From Dryocola clanedunensis subsp. sulfonylureivorans (lineage in GTDB: Bacteria; Pseudomonadota; Gammaproteobacteria; Enterobacterales; Enterobacteriaceae), in assembly GCF_016756775.1 (NCBI RefSeq), contig NZ_JAERMU010000003.1, positions 237,280 to 301,279 of the forward strand: DNA of 64,000 bases, given 5' to 3'. A model generated the notes under the pieces. That model made no database searches, had not been told where the DNA came from, and worked only from the letters and a program-made list of their open reading frames with translations. The first letter of the stretch is position 1. Every line of letters starts with the position of its first letter. Below are positions 1 through 7,356 of the stretch, in pieces. The position numbers and the translations under genes are program-made.

Positions 1-807
1 GGCGGTGACTTTAATGCAACGGGCGTGAAGTGGACGGCTCACCGTCCGCAGGCACAGGACGGCTATCCGATGGCGATGGCCATGACGCTGCTTAACCGGG
101 CGGATAACGGTCTGCCCGTCGCATTACTGCAAAGCGGATCGCTTACCGCCACCCGCACCGCCGCCGTTTCCGCGCTGGCCCTGAAGTACGCCAGTCCTGT
201 ACCGCCCCGGCGCATTTTGCTGCTTGGTGCCGGTGTGCAGGCCTGCGCGCATCTTAAAATGCTTGCGGCTCAGTTCCCGGAGCTTGAACAGGTTGACTGC
301 TGGAACCGCACGCCTTCACATCTTGAGGCCATGCTCGACCGGGCTGGCTCGTTACCCTGGCCAACGCAGAAGCTAACCAGCATCGAACATGCCCTTGCCC
401 AGTCATGGGATACACTGATCACCTGCACCAGCGCCAGCCAGCCGTTCATCGGCCCGCAGTTTATCCAGCCTGGGCGAATGGTGATGCAGATTGGCTACCA
501 TGAGGTGAGCTTTGAGGCGATTGCCAGGGCTGACAAGGTGGTGGTGGATGGCTGGGGCGATTACTGCGCTACGAGCGCCAAAAGCCTGTTTCAGATGTAC
601 CGCGCCGGGGGATTTACACAGGCGAAAATGGCGGCAGATCTAGCAAACCTGGTGGTAGATAACTGGCGAGCCGCCCCTGGCGACAGCGTCTATTTCTCTT
701 CGTTTGGGCTGAACGTGTTTGATATCGCCCTTGCCGCCCGCGTGGCGCAGGAGGCAGAGCGACAGGACGTCGGTACTGCGTTACCGCTTGAGTTCGCCCT
801 CTCTTAG
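1..807 (+). CDS. Ornithine cyclodeaminase / mu-crystallin family protein (5' end outside window)
   Basis: The frame is open from the first base, so the N-terminus lies to the left of the window. At least 268 residues are visible; the family is usually about 310-340. The visible part holds the family core: an SGSLTATRTAAVSA helix, then a Rossmann segment ILLLGAGVQACAHL that binds NAD(P), then a C-terminal dimer segment (FGLNVFDIALAARVA). Relatives deaminate ornithine to proline, reduce cyclic imines, or help make 2,3-diaminopropionate. The substrate cannot be told from this fragment. Its last 27 bases overlap the end of the convergent ABC ATPase gene. The GTG at 25 is internal to the open frame and is probably not the start. 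Confidence 0.8.
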   Translation, partial: GGDFNATGVKWTAHRPQAQDGYPMAMAMTLLNRADNGLPVALLQSGSLTATRTAAVSALALKYASPVPPRRILLLGAGVQACAHLKMLAAQFPELEQVDCWNRTPSHLEAMLDRAGSLPWPTQKLTSIEHALAQSWDTLITCTSASQPFIGPQFIQPGRMVMQIGYHEVSFEAIARADKVVVDGWGDYCATSAKSLFQMYRAGGFTQAKMAADLANLVVDNWRAAPGDSVYFSSFGLNVFDIALAARVAQEAERQDVGTALPLEFALS

Positions 808-2418
808 CAGCAGCGCCTGGCTGATATCTGGCGCGGCGGCCAGGAGTTGCCGGGTGTAATCGTGCTGTGGACTTTTCAGCACCCGGTCTGTCTCGCCACT
901 CTCAACGACATTACCACGGTACAGAACCACCACCCGGTCGCAGACCTGACGAACCGCGCCTAAGTCGTGGCTGATAAACAGCACGGTCAAGCTCAGTTTA
1001 TCCCGCAGTTCCGCAAGCAGCGCCAGAATTTGCCCGCGCACGGAAAGATCCAGCGCGGAAACGGCTTCATCTGCCACCAGTAAATCCGGCTCCAGCGCTA
1101 ACGCCCGGGCGATAGCGATACGCTGACGCTGGCCGCCGGAAAACGCCGCGGGCATGCGTGTCGCGCAAGCGGCATCCAGACCAACTAATTCAAGTAATTC
1201 TGCTACTCGCCCGGGAATTTGCGAAGCCGTTCGCAGCTTGTGCACCCGCAGCGGCTCGGCAATTTGCTCGCCCACGGGCATTTTCGGATCGAGACTGGCG
1301 TAGGGATCCTGAAAAATAATTTGCGCCCTGCGCCGCATTTGCTGTAGCTCCCTTTGCCTGGCCCGCGTTAAATCCAGCCCGTCGAAAATAACGCTGCCGC
1401 TGTCTGCTGCAACAAGCCCAATAGTCGTCCGGCCCAGCGTGGTTTTTCCCGAACCGGACTCCCCAATTAACCCCACGATTTCGCCTCTGCCTATATCAAG
1501 CGTGGTGGGATGGAGCACCGTATCGCGTTTCCGGGGCACAAAAGGCAGTTTTGACGTGACAGGGTAACTTTTTGTCACCCTGCAAAGCTGAATCAGCGGC
1601 AGGCGCTGCGGGCTGATGCGCTCATTGGGTACAATAACGGCTTCAGAAGCGGCGATCAGTTTGCGGGTGTATTCTGCCTGCGGCGCCGTCAGCAGGTCCG
1701 GCACATCGCCCTGCTCAACAATATTCCCCTGATGCATGACGTACGCCCGGTCAGCATAGCGAGCGACCACGCTCAGGTCGTGAGTGATAAACAGTATCCC
1801 CATTCCCATATCGCGCTGGAGCTCCTGTAACAGCGTCAGGATCTGCGCCTGAATCGTGACGTCGAGCGCCGTGGTGGGTTCATCGGCTATCAACAATGAG
1901 GGCCGGCAGCAGATAGCGCTGGCAATCATCACCCGCTGACGCATTCCGCCGGACAGCTGATGGATATACTGCTTTGCCCGTGCCGCCGGGTCCACAATGC
2001 CCACCCGTTCAAGCAGCGCGACCGCCTCACGGTGGGCCTGCTTCCAGCCCATATTTCGGTGGCGAACCAGTACTTCGGCAATTTGCTCGCCCACCTTCAG
2101 CACCGGATTCATGCTGCTCATCGGCTCCTGAAAAATCATCCCGATTTGCCTGCCGCGCAGGCCTTTTACAAAGGGTTTTCCAGGGGTTGCCACAACATCG
2201 CCGTTAAAACAAACCTCTCCGCCCGTTAGCCGGACACCCTCAGGCAGCAGGCCCATTACCGCGAGCGAACTCAGGGTTTTTCCCGACCCTGACTCGCCAA
2301 CCAGCGCAACGATTTCGCCCTTTTCAACGGCAAACGAAATGCCCTTTACCAGCGGAGAGTCATCCGACGTTGAAATCGCCAGTGAATTAACGGTTAGCAG
2401 AGATGGCTGGCCAGACAT
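781..2418 (-). CDS. Fused dual-domain ABC transporter ATP-binding protein, oligopeptide/nickel type
   Basis: 545 residues with two complete nucleotide-binding domains in tandem. Domain 1 has Walker A GESGSGKT, signature LSGGM and Walker B LLIADEP. Domain 2 has GESGSGKTTLG, FSGGQRQR and LLVADEAVSALD. Each is followed by the OppD/OppF-type tail that ends in YTRKL or YTRQL. This architecture matches GsiA or YejF, which energise dipeptide, glutathione or microcin-type importers at the inner membrane. The start at 2418 was chosen because AGGA lies about six bases upstream; the frame could extend to 2481 but without a ribosome site. No permease or binding protein is next to it: downstream is the convergent cyclodeaminase gene and upstream is a divergent metal exporter. 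The substrate is unknown. Confidence 0.85.
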   Translation of the reverse strand: MSGQPSLLTVNSLAISTSDDSPLVKGISFAVEKGEIVALVGESGSGKTLSSLAVMGLLPEGVRLTGGEVCFNGDVVATPGKPFVKGLRGRQIGMIFQEPMSSMNPVLKVGEQIAEVLVRHRNMGWKQAHREAVALLERVGIVDPAARAKQYIHQLSGGMRQRVMIASAICCRPSLLIADEPTTALDVTIQAQILTLLQELQRDMGMGILFITHDLSVVARYADRAYVMHQGNIVEQGDVPDLLTAPQAEYTRKLIAASEAVIVPNERISPQRLPLIQLCRVTKSYPVTSKLPFVPRKRDTVLHPTTLDIGRGEIVGLIGESGSGKTTLGRTTIGLVAADSGSVIFDGLDLTRARQRELQQMRRRAQIIFQDPYASLDPKMPVGEQIAEPLRVHKLRTASQIPGRVAELLELVGLDAACATRMPAAFSGGQRQRIAIARALALEPDLLVADEAVSALDLSVRGQILALLAELRDKLSLTVLFISHDLGAVRQVCDRVVVLYRGNVVESGETDRVLKSPQHDYTRQLLAAAPDISQALLLREGELKR

Positions 2419-2566
2419 AGGCTTCCTGAGGCAGAGAAAACAAGGAGTTCCGAGACTATAAGATCGCGCTGCGGGGAACAAGATGAAATGCTGTTACCTT
2501 ATTCATTTGTTTTATCGATAGATCGCTACTTATACTTTGCCTGTTTATTACCAGAATGAATCTGCC

Positions 2567-3541
2567 ATGACAGCCAAAGCCCTGAACCGCACAATGAGTC
2601 TCTCCGGTGGGATGATCCTGCTGGTGCTGGCCGCGCTTGCCATCATCACCGCCTCCCAACACTGGAGCGCCTTTATTCAGTGGTGCCTGAGCGTGCAGAT
2701 CACCCTGCATCGCTATCTGGTGCTCTATCTGTTGCAGATTAATAACGCCCAGTACAGCGGCGGCATCTGGCTGCTGACCGGCAGTTTTATCTATGGCGTG
2801 CTGCATGCCATAGGCCCGGGACACGGAAAATTTATCGTCACCACTTACCTGAGCACTAATCAGGAAACGCCGCTGGTCAGCCGCCTGGTGCCGTTTTTGG
2901 GCAGCCTGATGCAGGGCGTTACCGCCATTGCCTTTGTTTTTGTGCTGTCGGTGGTGCTTAATCTTTCTGGCGGCGATCTAAGCCAGAGCCGCTGGTACGT
3001 TGAGAAGCTAAGCGCGCTGCTGATCGGGGCCTTCGGTGCATTTGTTATCTGGCGCGCATTCCGTGGCTATCGGCCAGCGCAGATGCAGATAAAAAGCCTC
3101 GTACCCGCCGAGCGGGCCAGCCATCAGCATGATGACCAGTGCGGCTGTGGACATAATCACGGCGTGGGCTATAGCGGCCGTGACGGTAGCTGGATGACGC
3201 ACCTGGGAGTGATTCTGGCCATTGGCGCACGACCGTGCAGCGGCGCAATCATGATCCTGCTGTTTTCCAACGCCCTGGGGTTTATCACGTGGGGAATAAT
3301 GGCGGTGATGACGATGGCGCTGGGAACCGCGCTGTCGATTATGACGCTGTCTGTAGCCGTGACCTGGGCTCGCGACAGTATTGGTAAGCTTTACCTGACC
3401 CGCTCGCCGCAGCACCTTCGCATTATGGCGCTCGCCCTTAAGGTCGTCGGCGGAATTTTACTCGTTCTCTTCGCCTGCGTGCTGTTTCTGACGGTGATAC
3501 CGGTGAGCGCTAACGGAGATTACATCACCGCGGGCTGCTGA
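2567..3541 (+). CDS. NicO/RcnA-family nickel/cobalt transporter
   Basis: 324-residue inner-membrane protein with six or more hydrophobic helices and a cytosolic or periplasmic loop rich in metal-binding residues (HQHDDQCGCGHNHG). Conserved family motifs are present: GPGHGKF in the first half and GARPCSGA in the second. NicO/RcnA relatives export nickel or cobalt, and some act on other transition metals. The start at ATG 2567 is preferred to the TTG at 2537; neither has a strong ribosome site. The gene stands alone, without an RcnR-type regulator or the DUF1007 partner often found with this family. It is divergent from the ABC ATPase gene, 148 bases away. Confidence 0.8.
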   Translation: MTAKALNRTMSLSGGMILLVLAALAIITASQHWSAFIQWCLSVQITLHRYLVLYLLQINNAQYSGGIWLLTGSFIYGVLHAIGPGHGKFIVTTYLSTNQETPLVSRLVPFLGSLMQGVTAIAFVFVLSVVLNLSGGDLSQSRWYVEKLSALLIGAFGAFVIWRAFRGYRPAQMQIKSLVPAERASHQHDDQCGCGHNHGVGYSGRDGSWMTHLGVILAIGARPCSGAIMILLFSNALGFITWGIMAVMTMALGTALSIMTLSVAVTWARDSIGKLYLTRSPQHLRIMALALKVVGGILLVLFACVLFLTVIPVSANGDYITAGC

Positions 3542-3546
3542 ATAAA

Positions 3547-3573
3547 AAAGGCCGATCATCAAGACCGGCCTTT
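3547..3573. terminator. Rho-independent terminator after the NicO gene, probably bidirectional
   Basis: GGCCG and CGGCC, extended by AAA and TTT, form a short GC stem six bases after the transporter stop codon. On the minus strand the stem is followed by six T residues. It therefore also suits the leftward ortT/patD transcripts. Confidence 0.65.
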
Positions 3574-3719
3574 AGCGTTTCAACTGAAGTTACTTTGTAT
3601 GAGTCCGTTTCAAACTATTAGTTACCTCCGTTCCGCTGTTACTGGAACCAACATACTCCTTCCCGCGAGGCAGAAACAAAACCTGACTCACACTTTTGGC
3701 CTGGAGAGCTATTTGCCGC

Positions 3720-3893
3720 TCAGAACAGGGAAAACATCAGCGCCACGGGGAAACTCATCGGCCAGGTCGCCCCAACCAGCACGGAACTTAACAGTTTGAT
3801 TCGTTTAGATTCGTGAGACAAAAACCAGGTAATCACCGCAGAGATGCCCGACATTACAGCGTAAAAAACCAACATATGTTGATAAAGCGTCAT
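3720..3893 (-). CDS. ortT: Orphan membrane toxin OrtT (GhoT/OrtT family)
   Basis: A 57-residue small gene that is easily overlooked. Translation begins MTLYQHMLVFYAVMSGIS, has two hydrophobic helices around a basic turn (LSHESKRIKLLS), and ends GATWPMSFPVALMFSLF. Length, helix layout and the C-terminal motif all match OrtT (YdcX) and its paralogue GhoT, inner-membrane proteins that lower membrane potential and ATP. Position supports the call: in E. coli ydcX follows ydcW (patD), and here it lies 133 bases after patD on the same strand. As in E. coli, no antitoxin gene is beside it. There is no strong Shine-Dalgarno sequence, which suits low expression. Confidence 0.9.
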   Translation of the reverse strand: MTLYQHMLVFYAVMSGISAVITWFLSHESKRIKLLSSVLVGATWPMSFPVALMFSLF

Positions 3894-3973
3894 TCTAATT
3901 TTTAATAATTGATAAAGAAATTTGGCAAATTATGCTCTTTTTGTATGATGCAGATCAAGTTTTTGAGATCGCT

Positions 3974-4018
3974 GGATGACGCTCCGCCTGGTTAAGGCGG
4001 AAAAACGCAGCGTCATCC
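3974..4018. repeat. REP-like palindrome between patD and ortT
   Basis: GGATGACGCT and AGCGTCATCC form perfect 10-base arms at the outer edges, with an inner CCGCC/GGCGG hairpin. It begins nine bases after the patD stop and may stabilise the upstream message. Confidence 0.7.
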
Positions 4019-4026
4019 CCCGCTCA

Positions 4027-5451
4027 CTAATGCTTTATCATTACGTGCCGGACAACCGTGTAATCCTCCAGCCCGAACAGCGACATATCCTTGCCGTAGC
4101 CCGACAGCTTCTGCCCGCCGTGCGGCATTTCGCTGACCAGCATAAAGTGCGTGTTAACCCAGGTACAGCCGTACTGTAACCGGGCGCTCATCCGGTGTGC
4201 GCGGCCTACATCCTGCGTCCAGACGGACGATGCCAGCCCGTAGTCGGAGTCGTTTGCCCAGCCCAGCACTTCCGCTTCATCGCTGAACGACGTCACGCTC
4301 ACCACCGGGCCAAAGACCTCTTTCTGCACGATGTCATCTTCCTGCTTCGCCCCGGCGAGCAGCGTTGGCTGGAAATAGTAGCCCGGGCCATCGACCTTTG
4401 AGCCACCGGTGACCACTTCCACATGCGGCAAAGCTTTCGCGGCCTCGACGGCTTTGCTCACTCTTTCAAGATGCGCCTGTGAGCTGAGCGGCCCGAGCTC
4501 GGTGGATTCGTCATCCGGTGAGCCATACTTCAGACTGGCAACCGCCTCCCCGAGCTTTTCGACCAGCCTGTCGTAAATGCCCTTTTGCGCGTAAATGCGG
4601 CATGCGGCGGTGCAGTCCTGCCCTGCATTGTAGTAGCCAAAGGTACGGACACCTTCCACCACGGCATCCAGATCCGCGTCGTCAAACACAATCACCGGCG
4701 CTTTGCCGCCCAGCTCCATGTGGGTGCGCTTAATCGAAGGCGCAGTATGGCTGATGATGTGCTCCCCCGTCGCGATAGAGCCAGTCAGCGATACCATCCT
4801 GACTTTATTGTGGCCGGTCAGCGCATCTCCCACCGTTTGCCCACGCCCAAAAAGCACGTTCAGCACGCCGGCCGGGAACACCTCTTTTGCCAGCTCTGCA
4901 AGTTTAAACGCGGTAAGAGGCGTGATTTCCGAAGGCTTAATGACGACGCAGTTCCCCGCCGCCAGCGCCGGGGCCAGCTTCCAGGCCGCCATCATCAGTG
5001 GATAGTTCCACGGCGCAATCGACGCCACCACGCCCACCGGGTCACGGCGGATCATGGAGGTGTGTCCGCTGAGGTACTCCCCGGCGGCCAAGCCATTCAG
5101 GCAGCGGCTCGCACCGGCGAAGAAACGGAAAACATCTACCACGGCAGGAATTTCATCATTCAGTACGCAGTGGTAAGGCTTACCGCAGTTCTGTGATTCC
5201 AGACGAGCGAAAGTCTCACCGTTTTGCTCGATAACATCTGCCAGCCTGAGCAAATGCTCCGCACGTTCTTTAGGCGTTGTCTGGCCCCATGTTGCAAAAG
5301 CAGCCTCTGCAGCCAGCACCGCCTCGTTAACCTGTTCAACCGTCGCCTCGGCTATCTCCAGCAGCACTTTTCCGGTCGCCGGATTATAAACCGGCAGCTT
5401 CTCGCCCAGCCCATCCACTAACTGGCCGCCTATCAACAGCTGGCTTTGCAT
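4027..5451 (-). CDS. patD: Gamma-aminobutyraldehyde dehydrogenase
   Basis: 474 residues, the same length as E. coli PatD (YdcW). It is an NAD-dependent aldehyde dehydrogenase of the putrescine route, oxidising 4-aminobutanal to GABA in the cytosol. Visible family features are the [12 protein letters not shown] segment, the NAD-binding [10 protein letters not shown] stretch, the catalytic glutamate region [16 protein letters not shown] and the cysteine region [13 protein letters not shown]. The start at 5451 gives the canonical [11 protein letters not shown]-terminus and has CAGGGG nine bases upstream; the longer frame to 5580 is not family-like. The ydcSTUV transporter that precedes this gene in E. 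coli is absent, so patD here has its own 5' region. Confidence 0.9.
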   Translation of the reverse strand: MQSQLLIGGQLVDGLGEKLPVYNPATGKVLLEIAEATVEQVNEAVLAAEAAFATWGQTTPKERAEHLLRLADVIEQNGETFARLESQNCGKPYHCVLNDEIPAVVDVFRFFAGASRCLNGLAAGEYLSGHTSMIRRDPVGVVASIAPWNYPLMMAAWKLAPALAAGNCVVIKPSEITPLTAFKLAELAKEVFPAGVLNVLFGRGQTVGDALTGHNKVRMVSLTGSIATGEHIISHTAPSIKRTHMELGGKAPVIVFDDADLDAVVEGVRTFGYYNAGQDCTAACRIYAQKGIYDRLVEKLGEAVASLKYGSPDDESTELGPLSSQAHLERVSKAVEAAKALPHVEVVTGGSKVDGPGYYFQPTLLAGAKQEDDIVQKEVFGPVVSVTSFSDEAEVLGWANDSDYGLASSVWTQDVGRAHRMSARLQYGCTWVNTHFMLVSEMPHGGQKLSGYGKDMSLFGLEDYTVVRHVMIKH

Positions 5452-5693
5452 AGTGATACCCCTGAAGTTATTCCCCATCCAAAAACCATAGCCTGAGCCA
5501 ATATATCCTGTATGCACCAGGTGAAAAATTTCGTCAGCCTGTGATAGACCGCGCAGTAAACCCGCACGCAGGATCGCCAACGCGGGTTAACATAATCCGA
5601 CGTTTTTTAAGTGTAGACAGCGGGTCACCGCTGCGCTTCCGGGCAGCCCGCTTATTGCTAATTATCAAAATTTCATATGGATGGAGGTGGTGA

Positions 5694-6080
5694 ATGCAGA
5701 TTGCGCATATTGCACTGTGGACCAACGATCTTGACCGGGCGGCGGCCTTCTGGCGCGAGCATTTCCGTGCTTCCGTCGGTGAGGCATACCACTCGAAGCG
5801 ACGCGAGGGCTTTATTTCACATTTTGTGACGCTGGAAAGCGGCCCGGCGCTGGAGCTGATGACGCTGCCGGGCCTGGCAGATAAACCTCCCCGCGAGGAT
5901 AACCGCACCGGCTGGGCGCATATTGCAATCAGTCTGGGAACCGTCGAGGCCGTGGACAAAATGGTCGCTGCCCTGGAACCGACTGGCGCACTGGTACACG
6001 CCGCCCGCTAGACCGGGGATGGTTTTTACGAAGCCGTTATTGCAGACCCGGATGGCAATTTAATTGAAATTACCTCCTGA
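5694..6080 (+). pseudogene. Glyoxalase/VOC-family protein interrupted by an in-frame amber codon
   Basis: The reading frame starts MQIAHIALWTNDLDRAAAFW, typical of glyoxalase I/bleomycin-resistance (VOC) proteins, and runs 105 residues to TAG at 6009. Directly after it, in the same frame, come 22 more family-like residues including TGDGFYEAVIADPDGNLIEI, ending at TGA 6078. That C-terminal block carries the metal-ligand glutamate expected in NLIEIT. The simplest reading is one nonsense change, possibly from CAG or TGG, in an otherwise whole gene of about 128 residues. A good ribosome site (GGAGGTGGTGA) precedes the ATG. Amber suppression or a sequencing error would restore it. Confidence 0.85.
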
Positions 6081-6085
6081 GTGCT

Positions 6086-6159
6086 GGCGGATGACGCAGG
6101 CTTATCCGCCCTATAGGCTACCTAACCGTAGGGTGGATAAGTTTTAGCATCATCCGCCA
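6086..6159. repeat. Pair of REP-like palindromes
   Basis: Two inverted units, GGCGGATGACGCAGGCTTAT with CCGCCCTA and GTAGGGTGGATAAG with CATCCGCC, lie head to head between the broken VOC gene and the convergent toxin gene. Confidence 0.75.
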
Positions 6160-6165
6160 TCGCCT

Positions 6166-6498
6166 TTATTTTTTCATTAACAGCAGATCGGCTTTACGCT
6201 GACGCTTTAGCATCTGGTAGAAGTTTTCATGTGCGCCGAGGCTTAACAGGTAAAGCTCCAGGCGCGTATCAACCCAGCTGTAGCCCAGCAGCGCGAGCTG
6301 GTTGTTCAGATGAAATTTATGGACGCGCAGGTAGGCTAGATCGCCTTTTTTAGGCTCACCTATTTCAGGATGAGCAATGACTTTCTCAATTTCATCTTCA
6401 ACTTGCGTCAACAGCGGGGACGGCAACTTTGCCAGCGCCTTGCCGAAGCGGGCTGTTTCATAGACTTTCAGGGGGCTGCTTTTTCGTTCTGCGGACAT
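6166..6498 (-). CDS. ParE-like toxin of a type II toxin-antitoxin pair
   Basis: About 110 residues, starting MSAERKSSPLKVYETARFGK. The pattern matches the ParE-like toxin family usually paired with the ParD-like antitoxins seen next door: a basic N-terminal strand, an IEKVIAHPEIGEPKKGDL loop, then LRVHKFHLNNQLALLGYSW. Its start overlaps the antitoxin 3' end by 41 bases in another frame, which suggests translational coupling. An alternative start lies six codons upstream at 6516; neither has a strong ribosome site. The molecular target, gyrase or ribosome, cannot be told from sequence. Confidence 0.75.
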   Translation of the reverse strand: MSAERKSSPLKVYETARFGKALAKLPSPLLTQVEDEIEKVIAHPEIGEPKKGDLAYLRVHKFHLNNQLALLGYSWVDTRLELYLLSLGAHENFYQMLKRQRKADLLLMKK

Positions 6499-6709
6499 AT
6501 TTCTGCACTCTGCCATTTTCCATTTCGCTTTGTGCCAGCATCGTCTCTTTGATAAAGCTGAACGGAAGATCCGGGTTATCCTCAACGATTTGCCCAATCT
6601 TTGCCCAGTATTCGATCTGCTTCGGCACGCTTCGGCTGCAGGCGTCGGCGTGAATTTTGACATCCGCTACAAACTGGTCATCTAACCGTATGCTAATAGC
6701 CATGTTCAT
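6458..6709 (-). CDS. ParD-like ribbon-helix-helix antitoxin
   Basis: 83 residues. The N-terminal MNMAISIRLDDQFVADVKIHA is a ribbon-helix-helix beta strand plus helix, followed by SRSVPKQIEYWAKIGQIVEDNPDLPFSFI, the hallmark of ParD-like antitoxins of this family. The C-terminus is charged and would wrap the toxin. A strong AGGAGG lies nine bases before the ATG. It is the first gene of a two-gene operon with the ParE-like toxin and should repress its own promoter (see the inverted repeat upstream). Confidence 0.8.
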   Translation of the reverse strand: MNMAISIRLDDQFVADVKIHADACSRSVPKQIEYWAKIGQIVEDNPDLPFSFIKETMLAQSEMENGRVQKYVRRTKKQPPESL

Positions 6710-6750
6710 GCTCCATCACCTCCTTGTGACCTTCAGTTAAAAAGAGTAAA

Positions 6751-6784
6751 GCGCAATAAAGCGCTATGCGCGACAAAATGTCGC
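6751..6784. promoter_or_regulatory. Candidate operator of the ParD/ParE-like pair
   Basis: Two inverted repeats lie 42-75 bases upstream of the antitoxin start: GCGC-N6-GCGC at 6751-6764 and GCGACA-AAA-TGTCGC at 6770-6784. Position and symmetry suit self-repression by a ribbon-helix-helix antitoxin. No binding data can be seen. Confidence 0.45.
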
Positions 6785-6828
6785 ACAGATGCGAGACGTC
6801 TTCCAGAATTAAATTTCGCCGCTGTGAT

Positions 6829-7356
6829 TCAGCTCTTTTTTATCCGGTAAACCACGTGCCGCCGCAGCGGATGGCCTGCCTCAAGCGCTGGATGATCGAA
6901 CTCCTCACCGCGCACCATGCCGATTTTTTCCATCACGCGCTGAGAAGGGGTATTCACCAGAGCCGTGAAGGAGACGATTTCCGACATGCCATACATTTGA
7001 AAGCCAATCTCCAGGGCTTTACGGGCGGCTTCCGGCGCATAGCCCTTGCCCCAGAAGGTGTTATCAAGCCGCCAGCCGATCTCTACGCAGGGGGAAAATG
7101 GCAGTGGATACGACGGGATGTTAAGCCCGACGAATCCTGTGAATGCTCCACTGTATTTCTCTTCCACGGCCCAGAATCCCCAGCCGTTCACCTTCATTTT
7201 TTCTTCGAGGATATCGGCAAGTAAATTGCTTAATTCTGCCGTCAGCCGTGACGGGAAATAGCGCATCACCTGAGGGTTTGCGTTCATCGCCGCAAAGGGC
7301 TGTCTGTCGCTTTGCCTCCATGGGCGGAGGATTAAACGCTCTGTCTCGTACACCAT
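6829..7356 (-). CDS. GNAT-family N-acetyltransferase (RimJ/RimL-like)
   Basis: 175 residues. It begins MVYETERLILRPWRQSDRQP, the standard opening of RimJ/RimL-type acetyltransferases, and continues with the WGKGYAPEAARKALEIGF acetyl-CoA binding segment and the VNTPSQRVMEKIGM motif typical of the fold. It would transfer acetyl from acetyl-CoA to an amino group in the cytosol; the acceptor is unknown. The start at 7356 has AGGGAG six bases upstream. Its ATG overlaps the TAA of ydcR by one base, so the two are probably translated in a coupled way. Confidence 0.8.
   Translation of the reverse strand: MVYETERLILRPWRQSDRQPFAAMNANPQVMRYFPSRLTAELSNLLADILEEKMKVNGWGFWAVEEKYSGAFTGFVGLNIPSYPLPFSPCVEIGWRLDNTFWGKGYAPEAARKALEIGFQMYGMSEIVSFTALVNTPSQRVMEKIGMVRGEEFDHPALEAGHPLRRHVVYRIKKS

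Noticed and set aside
3599..3799. 66-codon plus-strand frame in the gap after the NicO gene
   Set aside because: It has no ribosome site or family pattern and runs antisense through the clearly coding ortT gene.
4585..5196. 203-codon plus-strand frame opposite patD
   Set aside because: Shadow of a GC-rich gene on the other strand; arginine- and histidine-rich composition and no start signal.
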